This document shows positions 52,297 to 64,000 of a DNA stretch of 64,000 bases, piece by piece; position 1 is the stretch's first letter; every line of letters begins with the position of its first letter. The notes under the pieces are model-generated. The model did not search any database, had not been told where the DNA came from, and saw only the letters and a list, made by a program, of their open reading frames with translations. This stretch comes from Drosophila miranda (taxonomy: Eukaryota; Arthropoda; Insecta; Diptera; Drosophilidae). A program made the translations under genes and the position numbers. The stretch lies in NCBI RefSeq assembly GCF_003369915.1, contig NC_046676.1, positions 23,994,001-24,058,000 on the forward strand. The letters are read 5' to 3'.

Positions 52297-55200
52297 TTAG
52301 CTGAGCTCGAATCCCACACCGGACTGTATGGCATAGAGCAGCTTTTTGCGCATTTGTTCCACAGTATTAAATGGCGGCAACTTCAGCAGATTGGTGCAGG
52401 TGCTGGCCGTAGGCAAGCGCTCCATATCTCCAGCATTTTGTATGAAGAATGGAGGATCCAGGTCCTGCAAACGATATTTAATATAAGATAAAACAGGTTC
52501 ATATGAAATTCCATCTAGTGGTCACACCTTAAAACCCAACAACGGTGGCCTGGAACAGCTGGTAACGAACTTTAGCAGCTGCCTGCGCTGCAGGTCATCG
52601 AAGCCCTCTAATGCCTCCCAGAAGGCCACAATCGAGGGATGCTCCGGCGTGTATTCGCCGCCGTACTTGCAGTGCTTCTTGAGATCCTCCAGATCGATCG
52701 GAATCTCAGCACCAGAGATGAGTATTTGCAGCTCCTTGTTGCTGAACATGTACAGCCATTCGATGGGCAGGACATTGGACAGACCCTTGCGGAAGGCATT
52801 GCAGTGGCGACGTATCTGGACATTGAGCTTATAGTCGGCTATCAGCTGGATATACTCAATGCGATTTGAGTTGGTCACCGGAGTGCTCTGGCCCTGCGGC
52901 TTCAGCTCGACAATCTGTGTCTGTCCCAGCGAGCTGCTGGCCACCGTGAAATCCAAATTCAGTTCACTGACATCCCCCGTATAGTCCTTCAAGTACAATA
53001 GATTGCGATACAGTTCCGGATCCAGCGAGGCCAACTGATGTATGTCCACATCCGAGTATTTGCCAGCCAGTTTTGTCAGGAAGAACTCGGCCAGCGGCAG
53101 CTCCACGAGCAGATTCTCGTATATCGCCTTGCCCAGAATGCGACCAATGAAATAGTAATGCTTCTCAAAGTCGCCAAAAAGATCCGCCACATTCGGATTC
53201 GGATAAAGCTTGTTGTCCGTGGTTACCCTGGTAATGCCAATATAATGAATAAAGGGATTTCCCCCTTGGGTATAACTAATGTGCTCACATGAAAAAACCC
53301 CGATTGGGATCGAATGCAGATTTGATAAGCTCTGATAGGAATTCGCGAAAAACTCCGCCGCCATCAATTCCCGCCTCATCCAGACCCAGCGAAGAGACAA
53401 ACTGTATGCGGAATTTCGGACGTAGATCCGGCTCTGTAAGAAAGATCATTTCATTAAAATCAAACATTATGGAATAGGAGGGGAGAGCATACCATTCTCC
53501 GGGCGCAGCTTGTCGTAGGCATCTTCATATAGATGCGTCCGCCGGACAGTGATCATAATGGAGGGACCCTGGAGGAAGGCTTGTAAGTGGCCCTGTACTC
53601 GCATCTTGTTGGCTGCCACCAGACCTTGAAGAATGCTCACACGCTTGCTGAAGGCCACCACAAATGGTATTTCGCGCAGAATGGTTATTGAGCGTATCTG
53701 CTTGGTGGACATGGGCGGACCGTTCTCGAAGTCTTCGCGTGTAAAGTCCCGGATCGGTTGAAAGGGACGAATGCCGCGCAAACGGCTGCTATGAGTCAGG
53801 GGAAGATCGGTTGGCCTATCGAGCGGCAGGTCCAATCGGCTGACAGTCCAGTGCGACTCCGGACAGAAGCCCATGCGCAGGTCACGCGTGTGTATCTGGT
53901 TGAGCACAAAGACCACAACATTGAGCAGATTGGCCCAGATCTGCTTCTGATGACGCAGCTTTTTGTCATCGGCCTCTGTGTGGCCCAACACGCTGCGATA
54001 GTTGGCCAAATTGCTGCGCGTTTCTGGAAAGGCCAGCTCCACGAGGCCCAAACTAATGTCCTTAAGCGTCTTTGACATTTGCACAATCTCCGCAATAGAG
54101 AATGGCATCAGTCGAACGTGCGTCGTCGGCATCAGCTTGTTCTCCACAAACTCTACATCGTGCAGAGTGGGCAGCAGACGTCCAAAGAGCATACAAAACG
54201 TGGCCAACAGTGGAATGGTGCGATCCACTCCTTGCTGCTTCGCTGTGGAAATGTGAAAGAAATGGCAATTTGTAATGGAACCAAAGAAGCTGTCTTTCAT
54301 TTTAAAGAGCACTTACGCACAACCCCCTTGGAAATGAGGGTAAGCGGTGCTGAGAAGCCGAGCTGTGTGGATTCGGCGGCCAGCTTGAACCATACGGCGC
54401 GTATAAACTTCGGAGTGAAGGCCAGAGTGTAGAGCAGCCTGCAAGGGCGAAAGATTACTTAACTGAATGCTCATTATTGACCATATTCTCACTTATATTC
54501 GAAGACTGCGTGTTTGTTGTAGATCATTAGGTTGTGGCAGATCTCGCAGAGGGCGTAGATCAGTTGGCTGTGCTCGATGTGAGGATCCAGCTGCTGGACA
54601 ATAAAATCCACGCGCTCCGTTTCGTTCATTGTGGCTATAGACTCCAGCAGACAGTCACGCTCCTTGCTGCTTAGTTCCGCGCTCGTGCGGCATGTCTGCT
54701 CCATATCGTAGTCCAGTGTGTGAGCGACTGGCTGGTCCTCCTCTTCCTCCTCATCCGATTCATTGTCGCTGTCCACATGCCGATGCGGGGCATTGGCATG
54801 CGTTCGTAGAGTGGACTTGGGAAGGAGCAGAATGTTGGGCATCATTTCGGCTATGATTCGCACGTAGACAGTGAGCAGCGAACTCTGCTGCAATGTGGCT
54901 GCAGACACAAGACAATTTATGATGGATATTTGATCCGGGTACTCAAATACAATATTTTTGTAGCGACCTACCCAGCTGCCTGCGGTCGAGCACCAAGAGA
55001 GAGTTAAGTAAGAATGAGGTAAACAAGGCATCCATTGGTTGGGCCACGGTTTGCTTAGCGCCGCCGCTGCCCGTGTCTGCTCCATGGAACAAGAAGCTGC
55101 GCCGACTGGACGCACTATCTGACTCCGATGTCGCAGTCACCGCTGCTTTTTCCAGGAGATCGATGAGCGAGCGCATCAGCAGATCGAAGGGGAACTCTGG

Positions 55201-56121
55201 ACAGTCTGCCAGGCAGGGGAGTACGAAACAACGTATGGCATCCGTGTGGGGCGTGGCCAGGATATCCTTTATGAAATTCTGGCACACGAGCAATGACACG
55301 GGCAATACTTGGCCCCCATTACAGGCTCGTTTGGCCACTGCCAACGGACGCAGCAGCAAATGGAGTAGGGCATCGGCCTGCGGACTGGGGGCATGCAGCG
55401 TTTCCCCATCCAGCGGCGGGCATTTTTCATCCAGCAGCCTGCGCAAGCGAAGGAAATAGTTGCGTGCGATTAGGAACCCAAACACACGCTCTAAATATTT
55501 GAACAGCAATGTCTCATCGTCCACATAGCGTTCCACGGAGGTGACGGTTGTGAAGGTTTCCAGCATTCGCAGGGGAATGGCCTGGGGAGCCTGGGAGAGC
55601 GTCAGCTGGAGCAGGCAAGCGTCTAGGAGCTTGCATACACGAAACAGCCATATCGGATCCGAGGCTGAATGCTGCAATAGGCGACCAGGGCTACGCAGGA
55701 TTTGTTGACAGACTTCAATCTGGAAAAGCAAAGCATAACCCGGCTAGCGAGTGGAATATATAATTGACAGTTGTACGAGTCATACCAAACGTTCGCCGTC
55801 CTTGGCTTCGCGACTGCTGTAGAAGAAGTTGAGGCGACGCAGCAGAAAATTCAGACTCTCATCCTCCGTCAGGCGGTGGCGATTAACCTGGAGGTATATG
55901 TCAAAGGCCTCACGCTCCGCCCTTTTGAGACGCTGGCGATGAATGAAAGAACGGACATAGGACTGCAGCACCACCGCGCCGTTGGCCTTCTGGCGCAGCT
56001 CATTGCGTTTCTGTCGCTCCTCGGCTGCTTTCCGTATCACAGTCTCCCGGTCGTGTGTGTGCGAAGCGCCACCAAGACTTTGCACCGGACGACGACGGTA
56101 CTCGCCATCGAATCCAAACAT
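52297..56121 (-). CDS. CG3356: HECT-type E3 ubiquitin ligase, UBE3C orthologue
   Basis: Minus-strand exons 56121-55786, 55719-54972, 54898-54493, 54438-54317, 54242-53493, 53433-53289, 53227-52528 and 52464-52297 join in phase to 1124 residues; human UBE3C is 1083. The N-terminus has an IQ-like helix ([18 protein letters not shown], about 49-66). An acidic stretch ([13 protein letters not shown]) lies mid-protein. The HECT domain starts around [16 protein letters not shown], contains [17 protein letters not shown], and ends in [14 protein letters not shown] with catalytic Cys1092 and the C-terminal FELS. UBE3C associates with the 26S proteasome and extends K29/K48 chains on stalled substrates, aiding processivity. 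All active-site elements are present. The fly locus name CG3356 is from memory, supported by the adjacent cN-IIIB (CG3362). The 3' end converges on the lipase. Confidence 0.9.
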
Positions 56122-56792
56122 GACGCTGCACTTGTCTTGGTTTAATATTGAAGTTGTTCCGTCTTGTTTCTATTACGTTCCTGTTGTTGTTGTTGTTATT
56201 GTTGTTGCCAGCAGCTGATCTCGTTCTCTTTACTACCTCGCACCACCTTCCTAGGACTTTCAAAAGGAAACGCAACACGAAACAGTTTGCAAAAAAGGCA
56301 CTGTGGCAGAGGGCCTTGCTCTATAATCTTCACTTGAACAACTGAGCTTCCTATCAAATTTAAATGCATAAAATAAAATATCTAATTGCAAGTTTTCGTA
56401 TGTATTTTTCTGGCATAGATGTCGATATCATTCCAGCTAACTTGTCGTCAGCTGTCCACCTCTAAGTTAAACCAAACTGGCAGTGGACCATCTCTAAGCG
56501 TCTGTTAATGGCGACTGTTAACGATGCTGTGTTAACAGACCTGAAATATTTCATTGTTTTTTTTTAAATATATACTAAATAAAATTGAATAAATAATTTT
56601 GTAGCACAACGTTGTCATTTAATATGGTATGAATTGCTGTTAGAATGGATGAAATGGTTAAATCTAAACCACTTAATTAGTAGCTTCTGCTGTGTGTTTG
56701 CTAATAAAATTTAACACTTATTCCTGCTAATGAGAAAGCAGGAACGTTTTTTGAGTACGATACAGAGGGACTACGTATTTTTGTCCGAGGTT
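56122..56792. other. Promoter/leader interval of the UBE3C-type gene and 3' UTR of cN-IIIB
   Basis: The two genes are in tandem on the minus strand. A (TTG)n-type run is at 56180-56208. GATATCGAC near 56415-56424 (minus strand) resembles a partial DRE core, and an E-box CAGCTG lies near 56450. There is no coding region. Confidence 0.4.
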
Positions 56793-57749
56793 TCAAAGGG
56801 TGCTCTGCGTTGTGGCCTGCTGCTTCAGCTGGTGCTGCTTTTCGATGAGAGCGAGCAAAGCCCGGGGCACATCCATTGTTTGATCATCCACCAAGACGAT
56901 ATCAAATGTCTTCATGTACTTATCCATATTGGCCTCCACATGTTCGAAAAGGAAACCAATTTTTATGATATGCGAAGAGGCCGGAACGCCGGAGGCCATG
57001 TCAGCGTCTCCCAGGGAATCCCCCATCACGATGATGTGGTCGCGTGTGTGGACCAGGTTGTAATACTCACTGCCGTCCAGGACAGTTTCGTTCTTGTTGA
57101 AGGTGTGTATCATGGGCTGCTGGAAGCCGTCCAGAAGTCCATTGCGAAATTGCAAGAAATTCGACACCACCTTTACATTGGGATGCATCACATTTGCCTG
57201 GCGCAAAACGGAGACCACAGAGTTGCCCAGTCCGGCGGAGAACACCAATGTGGGAATGCCCAAGCGCTGTAGATCGGCAAAAAACTCATGAGTACGGTCA
57301 CGTAGCGCGTTTTTATACTTGCTGGCAATCTGATCTATTTCTGATTGATCGAAGGGGAAGCCGGTGGCCAGCGCACCCGACTTGGTCCACCATTCGACCA
57401 TGTATTGAACCTTCTCGGGGATGGGCATGTGCGGATCGATCTCAATTGGCCTGTACTTATGGTATAGTTTGTCCGACTCCGTTTTGAAGCTATCCGGCAG
57501 CGACTGGCAGGCGTTGAAGATCCCAAAACTGGAGGGCACCACACTGCCGTCCTCAGTCCGCTGTTTGGTGATTGTATAGTCAAAGTCCGACACAAGTTGC
57601 ATGCGCTCCGGGCCGCCCTGTACGAACTCATTGATGATGCGCTCCACCTTGGAGGGATCTAGCATGCGACAGTGGTCCTGCATCAGCACCGGAATGTCCT
57701 GGATGCGCAGGCTTGGCTTGGTGGTTTCTTGCTTCTCCTCACAACCCAT
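56793..57749 (-). CDS. cN-IIIB: 7-methylguanosine phosphate-specific 5'-nucleotidase (cytosolic 5'-nucleotidase III family)
   Basis: A single open exon of 318 residues from ATG 57749. Frame upstream of this ATG is open only to a GTG, so the ATG was chosen. HAD-superfamily motifs are in order: motif I DFDYT (residues 55-59, with the nucleophile and general-acid aspartates), motif II in VFSAGLGNS, and motif III in VMGDSLGDADMA, with the cap region around KYRPIEID and MVEWWTKS. The length matches the family (about 300-320). The fly enzyme is known to dephosphorylate m7GMP, product of cap decay, and also CMP; this keeps methylated nucleotides from being re-phosphorylated and misincorporated. The protein is cytosolic, with no targeting signal seen. 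It sits between the UBE3C-type gene and the MGA-domain gene, all three on the minus strand. Confidence 0.92.
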   Translation of the reverse strand: MGCEEKQETTKPSLRIQDIPVLMQDHCRMLDPSKVERIINEFVQGGPERMQLVSDFDYTITKQRTEDGSVVPSSFGIFNACQSLPDSFKTESDKLYHKYRPIEIDPHMPIPEKVQYMVEWWTKSGALATGFPFDQSEIDQIASKYKNALRDRTHEFFADLQRLGIPTLVFSAGLGNSVVSVLRQANVMHPNVKVVSNFLQFRNGLLDGFQQPMIHTFNKNETVLDGSEYYNLVHTRDHIIVMGDSLGDADMASGVPASSHIIKIGFLFEHVEANMDKYMKTFDIVLVDDQTMDVPRALLALIEKQHQLKQQATTQSTL

Positions 57750-58808
57750 GTTAGTTTTCTCGGACACAAACAGAAAGACGTCTGCCTTTTAACAGTGCGA
57801 ACGTTGATATGGAAAAATTGTCGCTGACTGCACCGATGGAAATTCGCTGGGGGAGGGAGCTTTCGATTCAGCAGTATCTGCAAATGTTATAGTGGTTAAG
57901 CGAATTAGTGCCGTCGCCTATATCCCGATTGTTTTTGCTTCCCCAGCACTTATGTATGTCAGCGAAGACGAGTATGTGAATGTGGTTGCGCGTTGGTCGT
58001 TTTATATTATGTGTGGCTGACCTTGGTTGTGGTTTTTTTTTAAATTTGACAATTCAATTGCTTTGCTTTGCCGCCTCCGATTTCCCCCCTATACCAGTAC
58101 GAATGAATGCGTGGGCGCTTATCAGCTGACTATCGAAGCTTTAATATGACAAGCTTTTTATTTATATATCATATGAACAAAAACAATGCGGAACAACGCT
58201 GTGTAAACAATCAGCTTATTTAACTTGTACTCGCGTCGCGCGGTTTTTGCAATAAAAACTACGAACAGCTGTTGATAGCATTCAATTTCTGGAACGCTGT
58301 GGAACTGAAACTAACTTATCGAAATCCAAGCAACAGCTGTGAAGCGCCTGAAAACAAACCAATTTGTTTTGATAAAACAACGAACCGTGTGAAATAGTTT
58401 AGTTGGAAAAATTTGTTTTTCAAAAAAAGAAAGCACACATTCTAATATATATAAATAGTTCTGCAACCAACTTTCAGATAGCTGAAGCCAAGTGGAACTG
58501 GAACAAAGAAACAGCTGGCCAGCGGTCGAGCGAAATGAATTTGAATCCACATTTTTATAAACTTAAACTTATGTAAATAAAAAAATAGCTTAGAGATAAA
58601 AAACATTGGATCATGATCAACTTAAGTTACAAACTAGATAGTTTACATATTTCATATGTATCAGACAGACATACGAAACGATGATGAGCGTGATTGGTAA
58701 AGTATGTGCAGTGTATAGCATATACATAGTTCTTAAAACTAAACAAAAAGTGTTTTTGTTCATGTAATGAGACGACAGCAGTGGTTTTTTCTTTTCCTAT
58801 TTTTGGGA
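57750..58808. other. cN-IIIB 5' flank and 3' flank of the MGA-domain gene
   Basis: No coding region is supported. Several CAGCTG E-boxes occur in the 58120-58520 stretch and the sequence is AT-rich beyond. It should hold the cN-IIIB promoter and the 3' UTR of the upstream gene. Confidence 0.5.
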
Positions 58809-61800
58809 TCAATCTTCGATTTCAATGGCGGCCGGTGGCTCTTGATCCTTTGCTGGCCCTTTCGCGGTTGTCGTCTGTTGCCTCACATTCGACTGTGGGT
58901 CTGGCCGGAACTTCCAGTCGGCTGGCAGCATGGCCCTGCATTCCGTCTTCCGCATGAGTTCGCTTCAAGAGGAAATTGAATATTGAAATTGTGTGATTTA
59001 CGTGGACTTTCCTGTGCTACTCACCGATTGAGGTAGGCGCCAGCAGTCACGCGATTCGCGAAGCGCAGAATTCCCACATGTGGCATCTTTAGAAAGAAAT
59101 CGTCGCCCGACAGCTTGGTGCGATAGCTTGGCAGTCCATTAGACACCATATAGCCATATATACACTTTGCCGCCACCCCTTCCGTTTGAGTCGCACTTAG
59201 CTCCGTCGGTATTTTGGCTGGCAGGGATGGCCGCGAGCGGGCCTGCTCCGCGGCAGCAGACGGTTGGCCAGGCAAAGAGACGCGGGCGACCATCCGACCA
59301 GGAGTGACACGGACGTACGGTCGGTTTGCCTTCTTTGCCGGTTCCACCTCCCCAGCAGCCGCAGCAATCGGAGCCGTTTCCGGCGGTGGGTCTTTTACCG
59401 CTCGTGCTCCTTTGTTGGCGGTGGACGGTCCTACCCTGGAGGGGTACAACCTCACACAGGTGCCCGCCCTTGCGGTGGCGGGTCCTACTGGCGGTGTAGG
59501 ACGTGGTCGTATCGGCTGATGATTACCTATGGAGAAGGTAGTTGCCGACTGCTGGATAATGGTGGGCCCAGCCTTGGATGTACACGCTGTAGGTGTGGCT
59601 GCGCGTGGCTTCTCTGTAGACGCGGTAGTCGGTTTAGGTAATAGTCTTGGCAAATGCCTAGGCCCCCCAGAGACACTACGCTTGGTGCCAATCTTGATGG
59701 CTTCACAGCCCTTGCCTAGTGATTTGGAAGTTGCTTTGGATTCATTGCCATCCATTTTGGTGACGGTTATGCTGGCAGGCAGGGCGGCTGTGGCTGTTGC
59801 TGTGGCTGTCGGGGTGCCGCTGCTCAGTAGCTCTTGCAGCGATTCGTTGATCCTGACGCCAAAACTGAAGCGACCCATCTTAGGAGCCGGCGGTTCCAAG
59901 GAAGTAACATTGGATGGACTTGGCTCGGGGGCGGCGCCGGCTACTGTTTGGGTGAGTTGGACCTGGGGTGTGAGGAGCTGGGTGGTGGGCGCCAGATCCC
60001 CAATCGCCGGCACATTGGCTATGAAGGGTACAAAGGCGCCAGTCAGCTGCCAGTTGGTCTCGGTACTGTCTGGACGGGAGGATTCTGGGGCAGCATCTGG
60101 AGTGGCGGTGTCTGGGGTGATATGCAGGGCACTACTGCTGGGAATTGTTTGAATGGTAAAGTTCATGCGCGGTAGCTCCTGCACTCTCTCCGGATTGGAC
60201 AGTGGGAGAGGTTCCACCACCGCCTCAAGATCTGTCACCGTCTCCATTGGCTTCTCGTTAGCACACTGGTCCTTTTCTTTGACATGTTTCTCCGACACTT
60301 CATCATCTTCGTCTTCGCTGTCGATGATGACAACCGGCAAATCGTTGGCGGGCACCAACTGTTCGCTGGGATTGCCAGGAAGCGGAACCGGAACTAGGTT
60401 CCCAGCGGATGGTAGAGGGATCTGCGGGGCATTGGAATCAGTAAGAGTCTTCTGATCCTCCATATCGATCTCAAAGTGCAGCTGTCCCTGAACTTTGAGC
60501 ACCCAAAAGGCCATGCTCCGGTGGTGGGGCTGAACGGGAATGGAATGCTCTCTCTGGTAGACCTCTCGCAGCATCATCTTGCCATCGACGCTCTGCAGCA
60601 GCACCAGAACGGGTGGCGACATATCTAGCCGCAGCGGCCCGAAGTAGATCTTCTTTCGAGAGGCGGCCGTTACGAATGCATCGTATGGGGCCTGGTGGAA
60701 GAACTGAAGCTTCACCAGTTTATTCTTATCACGGGCCACCCGCATCACCTTGTGTATCCTGTCCAGCGATATCATCTCCCCGAAGGCGGGCACAAAGATG
60801 TGCGAGAAGTCATCGACAAGATCCAGCACCACCCAACGATGGTCACCCTGGTAACTTTCAGGTATATCCAGTTCATCCACATCGTTGCGGGTGACCTTGC
60901 GGAACTCGATATTCGTGCGGATGTTGGAAGCGTTTGCCTTTGTGAGGGCCTGATTGGAGGAGGCTGCTGGTCTTAGATCGGCTTCTGAAGCAGCCACAGA
61001 TACAGATGCAGATGGAGATGGAGATGCAGATGTAGGTGTAGATGTAGATGGAGTCTGTTCCTCTGGCACAATCGTAATGGCCGGAGCATCAGGGGCAGCA
61101 GGCTTCTTATGGTGTTCACGAATGCGCTGCTTCACCAGCAGCGAGCAGAGGACGTTTATCTTCTTGGTGAGCAGTGGATGCGTCTGAGGCGTCGGCTTGG
61201 TGCAGGCGCTGCCCTGCATGTGGCGCAAAAAGCCCTTGACCAGCCAATAGCTCTGCCTGCCCTGCATCACCACGGCCAGTCGGCTGGTGTACTCGTTTCG
61301 CTTGCTATCCATCAGCATGCGCGCCATCATAGGGGTATCGGGGTTGACGGAAGCGAATCTGGTGTCCCCAATGGCGATGGCGCCGCACACTGCAGGCATC
61401 AGGTTGGTGGTGGTGGCCGCCAGGAAGGTGTACGTCTTCATTTTTACAATCCAAATGTACACATAGTTACATTCGTAAGCGGCCAGGAAGTTGGTCCACT
61501 TGATGATGCACAGAATCTCCTCGTTGGGTGCTGGTATGATTTTGCTCTCGCGCTGCAGGGCCAAATCAATGTCCTGCATCTTCTTGCTGACTAGCGAGTT
61601 CATGTTCTTCACCACCTCGTTGTAGAAGGAGCGGAAGTTGTGCGCGTCCGCATCGGCCGGGGTGGGCCCTATGCCACTAGCAGCCACGGCAGCAGCGGCC
61701 GCTGTATTCATGCCAGCCCCTAGCACGTCCACAGAGGCAGAATTCAGCGAGTAGCAGGCTGAAATGCGTGGCACCTGTATATCCAAATGAAGCTTGCCAC

Positions 61801-64000
61801 TCTCCATCGGAGCCCTGTCTGATTGCAGTTTGGTGCGTTTGCTGGGAGGCATAGGTGGCGCATTCTGACGGCCTGACGACGGTACACTCCGCTTTCGGCT
61901 TCCTGTCTGCTCGCTCTCATCCGAGTCGTCCCGCACGACGATGACCGGGGCCTCCACCCGGCCCTGGCTCTCAGCCTGCTGGATTAACTGTCGACGTCTC
62001 TGCTTTTCCAACTCCTTGCGATAGAAGAAAATGGCGCCATCAATGCGACGCCTGAGCAGCTCCTGCGTCTCGGTCGTCTCCGTCTCCCTCACGTACTCGC
62101 GGGTGATATTCATGCGACAGCGATTCCGCCGTGTATAGGAACGCCTGGGCACGGCTACGGCACGACGGCAGAGATAGGGACGCGAAATGTAGTAGGTGTA
62201 AATGTTGTCCAGCTCAACGCTGCGTTCATGCGGAGACGATATGCGAGGCTGTTGTTTGGAGGAGGGTGCAGAAGATGCGGAAGGTGCGGAAGGCGCGGGA
62301 GATGCGGAAGGTGTCGAAGATGCGGAAGATACTGCTACCTTCGGCGTACACTCGTCTTTACGCACATTCTTTGGGGACTTGGGCAAAACAACTTTAGGCT
62401 TTGTAACCAGCATCCCTTCTAGTTTCGGCAAAGGCGGCACCGGCAGTACCGTGGCCTCCTCCTTTTCAGCCACCGCCAGCTCGGGTGGGTTTTGCTTTTT
62501 TCTGCCCCTCTTCTTAGGCTGTTGCTCCTCCGGTTGTCGTTCAAAGCTATAGTGCGCTCGGGTGGCCAGCTCTGGGTTGTAATGCGATACGGTCGCGTTC
62601 CACTGCTCCTTCTCGATGATCACGGGCTTTCCCTCGGTGACCTCGCCGCCACAGAAGCACTTGTAAAGCTGATGAGTCATGCAGAAGGGTGCTATGTTGT
62701 CCATATCGCGCAGGCGACGGATCGGAACAAAGCAATGCTTCAGCTTGGCCAGATCCGTGTCCTTCACGGTGCAGCTCTTGGTGAGAGCGGCAGCGGCATT
62801 CTTGGCGCTAGCAGCAGCTGCCGCCGAAGCCGCCGCCGCAGCAGCTGCCGCCGTGGCAGCCGCAGTCACAGCATTCCTCTTCGATGTGGTCCGGGAGGGA
62901 GAGACTATTTCGTCGTCGTCGTCAAACATGTTCGAGTCGTCAAAGTCTTCGTAGCGTTTGGGGGCCTTGGTGCAGCGTCGCTTCTTATCGCCCTGCGACT
63001 CGTTTATCAGCAGCGTCTCGTTATCCGTGAGCACCAGTGTCGAGGTGAAATCCTTCTCCATTTTGGCCAGTCGAGCAGTGGCCTTACGTCGCAAATTGAA
63101 CGCATCCTCGTTGGAGATGCTTCGCCCCTAAAACAAGCAAAAACACACAAAACGAATAAGTCTCACCCGAAAAGAGTTCGGAAGAGGTTCCAATGAGAGC
63201 TTACATCGGCCGTTTGCACTCGCATCACTCGGGACTGTTCGCCGCCCAGGCAATGACACGCGATTACGCAGTCGGCGCGTCCGCAATGGTCCCGCATCGG
63301 CAGCTCGGCTCCGCTCAGACTGGCACAAAGGCAGCCCAGCTGGCAGTGTTCCTTGATGCAAGGCTTTTTGGCTGCAAAAAGGATGCAGGATTAAAGGATT
63401 CCTGACTATGACCTCGAATGGGTTTAAATAGCACATACCATCCGCATTCCTGGCGGCCGCATCTATGATGGTGGCATTGAGACGACGCAACTCATTGGCC
63501 AGTCGCTTCTGCTTGGTGGGACGACGCTTCCAATTCCCCACGGACTTGTCATCTTCCTCCTTGAGGAGACTCAGGTCGGCGGCAGGCTTCGGTGGGCTGC
63601 TGATCGCTGCGGGCTCGTCCATTGTCAGAGTATCCTCGGTGATGAAGCTGTTCTCGCTGCAGCTGATGGCCACCGTGTTGATCATGTCATTAATCATGTT
63701 TGCACAGTCCAGCATTTCAGCGTCGGGCTCCTGGGGCAGAGCCTTATGGAAACCGAACTCTTGCAGCTTGTGTGGCTCCTGGTAGAAGCTGGGATCCATC
63801 TGTTCAGACCGATCTACGACGCGACGCACTAGGATGTGATTTCGATCGTTTGTATATGGAATAACGAAGGTGAAGCTCTTCCGTCTGCCGGCTGCCGTCT
63901 GGGAAGCCTGCTCCTCGGCCTCCTTCATGCAAACAGGCGGCTGCTGCTGCAGCGTCGACACACTAAACTCGGCCCACTCTCTGGTTATGTCATGATGGGG
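58809..64000 (-). CDS. ocm: MGA-domain nuclear protein, probable OCM (over compensating males) orthologue, N-terminus off window
   Basis: Minus-strand exons: from the edge (64000) to 63439, 63371-63205, 63127-59025 and 58962-58809. They are in phase and give 1661 visible residues; the frame is still open at the right edge. The second visible exon encodes a compact Cys/His block of pattern CIKEHCQLGCLCASL...HCGRADCVIACHC, continuing across the splice into SNEDAFNLRRKATARLAKM and later FCMTHQLYKCFCGG. I recognise this as the MGA conserved (DUF4801-like) domain of vertebrate MAX-associated MGA, probably metal-binding. Two further ordered segments lie in the long exon (around WTNFLAAYECNYVYIWI, and WVVLDLVDDFSHIFVPAFGE) and a third near the C-terminus (GDDFFLKMPHVGILRFANR). 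Between them is low complexity: an Ala run near 62780-62870, Ser/Pro/Ala and acidic SEDEDDE. Fly OCM is reported to influence dosage compensation via roX1. Family assignment is from pattern memory; the OCM name rests partly on adjacency to cN-IIIB. Confidence 0.75.

Noticed and set aside
52519..52529. TGGTCACACCT, a near match to Drosophila core-promoter motif 1
   Set aside because: It overlaps the donor of the penultimate UBE3C exon and no gene starts beside it; probably coincidence.
54489..55115. Reading the UBE3C-type exons as separate proteins
   Set aside because: Consensus donors and acceptors in matching phase join them into one HECT protein with colinear similarity.
59529..60152. 207-codon plus-strand frame antisense to the MGA-domain gene
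   Set aside because: Mirrors low-complexity Ser/Thr/Pro/Ala coding sequence; no independent evidence.

Overview
The window looks like a piece of a Drosophila euchromatic autosome. Genes have short introns (57-90 bp) and a few very long ones, there are many CAG/CA/TATATG-type microsatellites, and the non-coding DNA is moderately AT-rich. The recognisable proteins are insect or fly families: an ionotropic receptor (IR), the NDNF-family protein Nord, a UBE3C-type HECT ligase, the m7GMP 5'-nucleotidase cN-IIIB, and an MGA-domain protein resembling fly OCM. From memory of the fly gene set, this content matches the distal 2R (60A) neighbourhood of D. melanogaster. Introns and spacers do not obviously match that species, so another Drosophila, possibly obscura-group, is likely. 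That species call is inference.

Layout, left to right. (1) 15-368, minus: first coding exon of a rhodopsin-like GPCR running off the left edge. (2) 1631-11073, minus: nord in seven coding exons. Its 7.4 kb first intron contains, on the opposite strand, a complete two-exon ionotropic receptor (4867-7090). (3) 11074-24325: 13 kb without convincing genes between the divergent nord and the next gene. (4) 24326-38890, plus: a two-exon 307-aa gene I do not recognise, split by a 13.6 kb intron. (5) 38891-47389: 8.5 kb intergenic, mostly AT-rich with microsatellites. (6) 47390-51909, plus: a four-exon acid (lysosomal-type) lipase with a complete catalytic triad. (7) 52297-56121, minus: an eight-exon UBE3C-type E3 ligase, convergent with the lipase and only 387 bp from it. 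(8) 56793-57749, minus: cN-IIIB as a single coding exon. (9) 58809-64000, minus: a large MGA-domain protein, open at the right edge.

The four genes at the right are compact and in housekeeping style. The nord / unrecognised-gene half has long introns and large non-coding flanks, as expected of developmentally regulated genes. There is no operon logic; the genes act in unrelated pathways: BMP modulation, chemosensation, lipid hydrolysis, ubiquitin-proteasome, cap-nucleotide turnover and chromatin. No tRNA, rRNA, CRISPR array or intact transposon was seen. All exon joins were read by eye from splice consensus, open frame and family resemblance, without alignment software.
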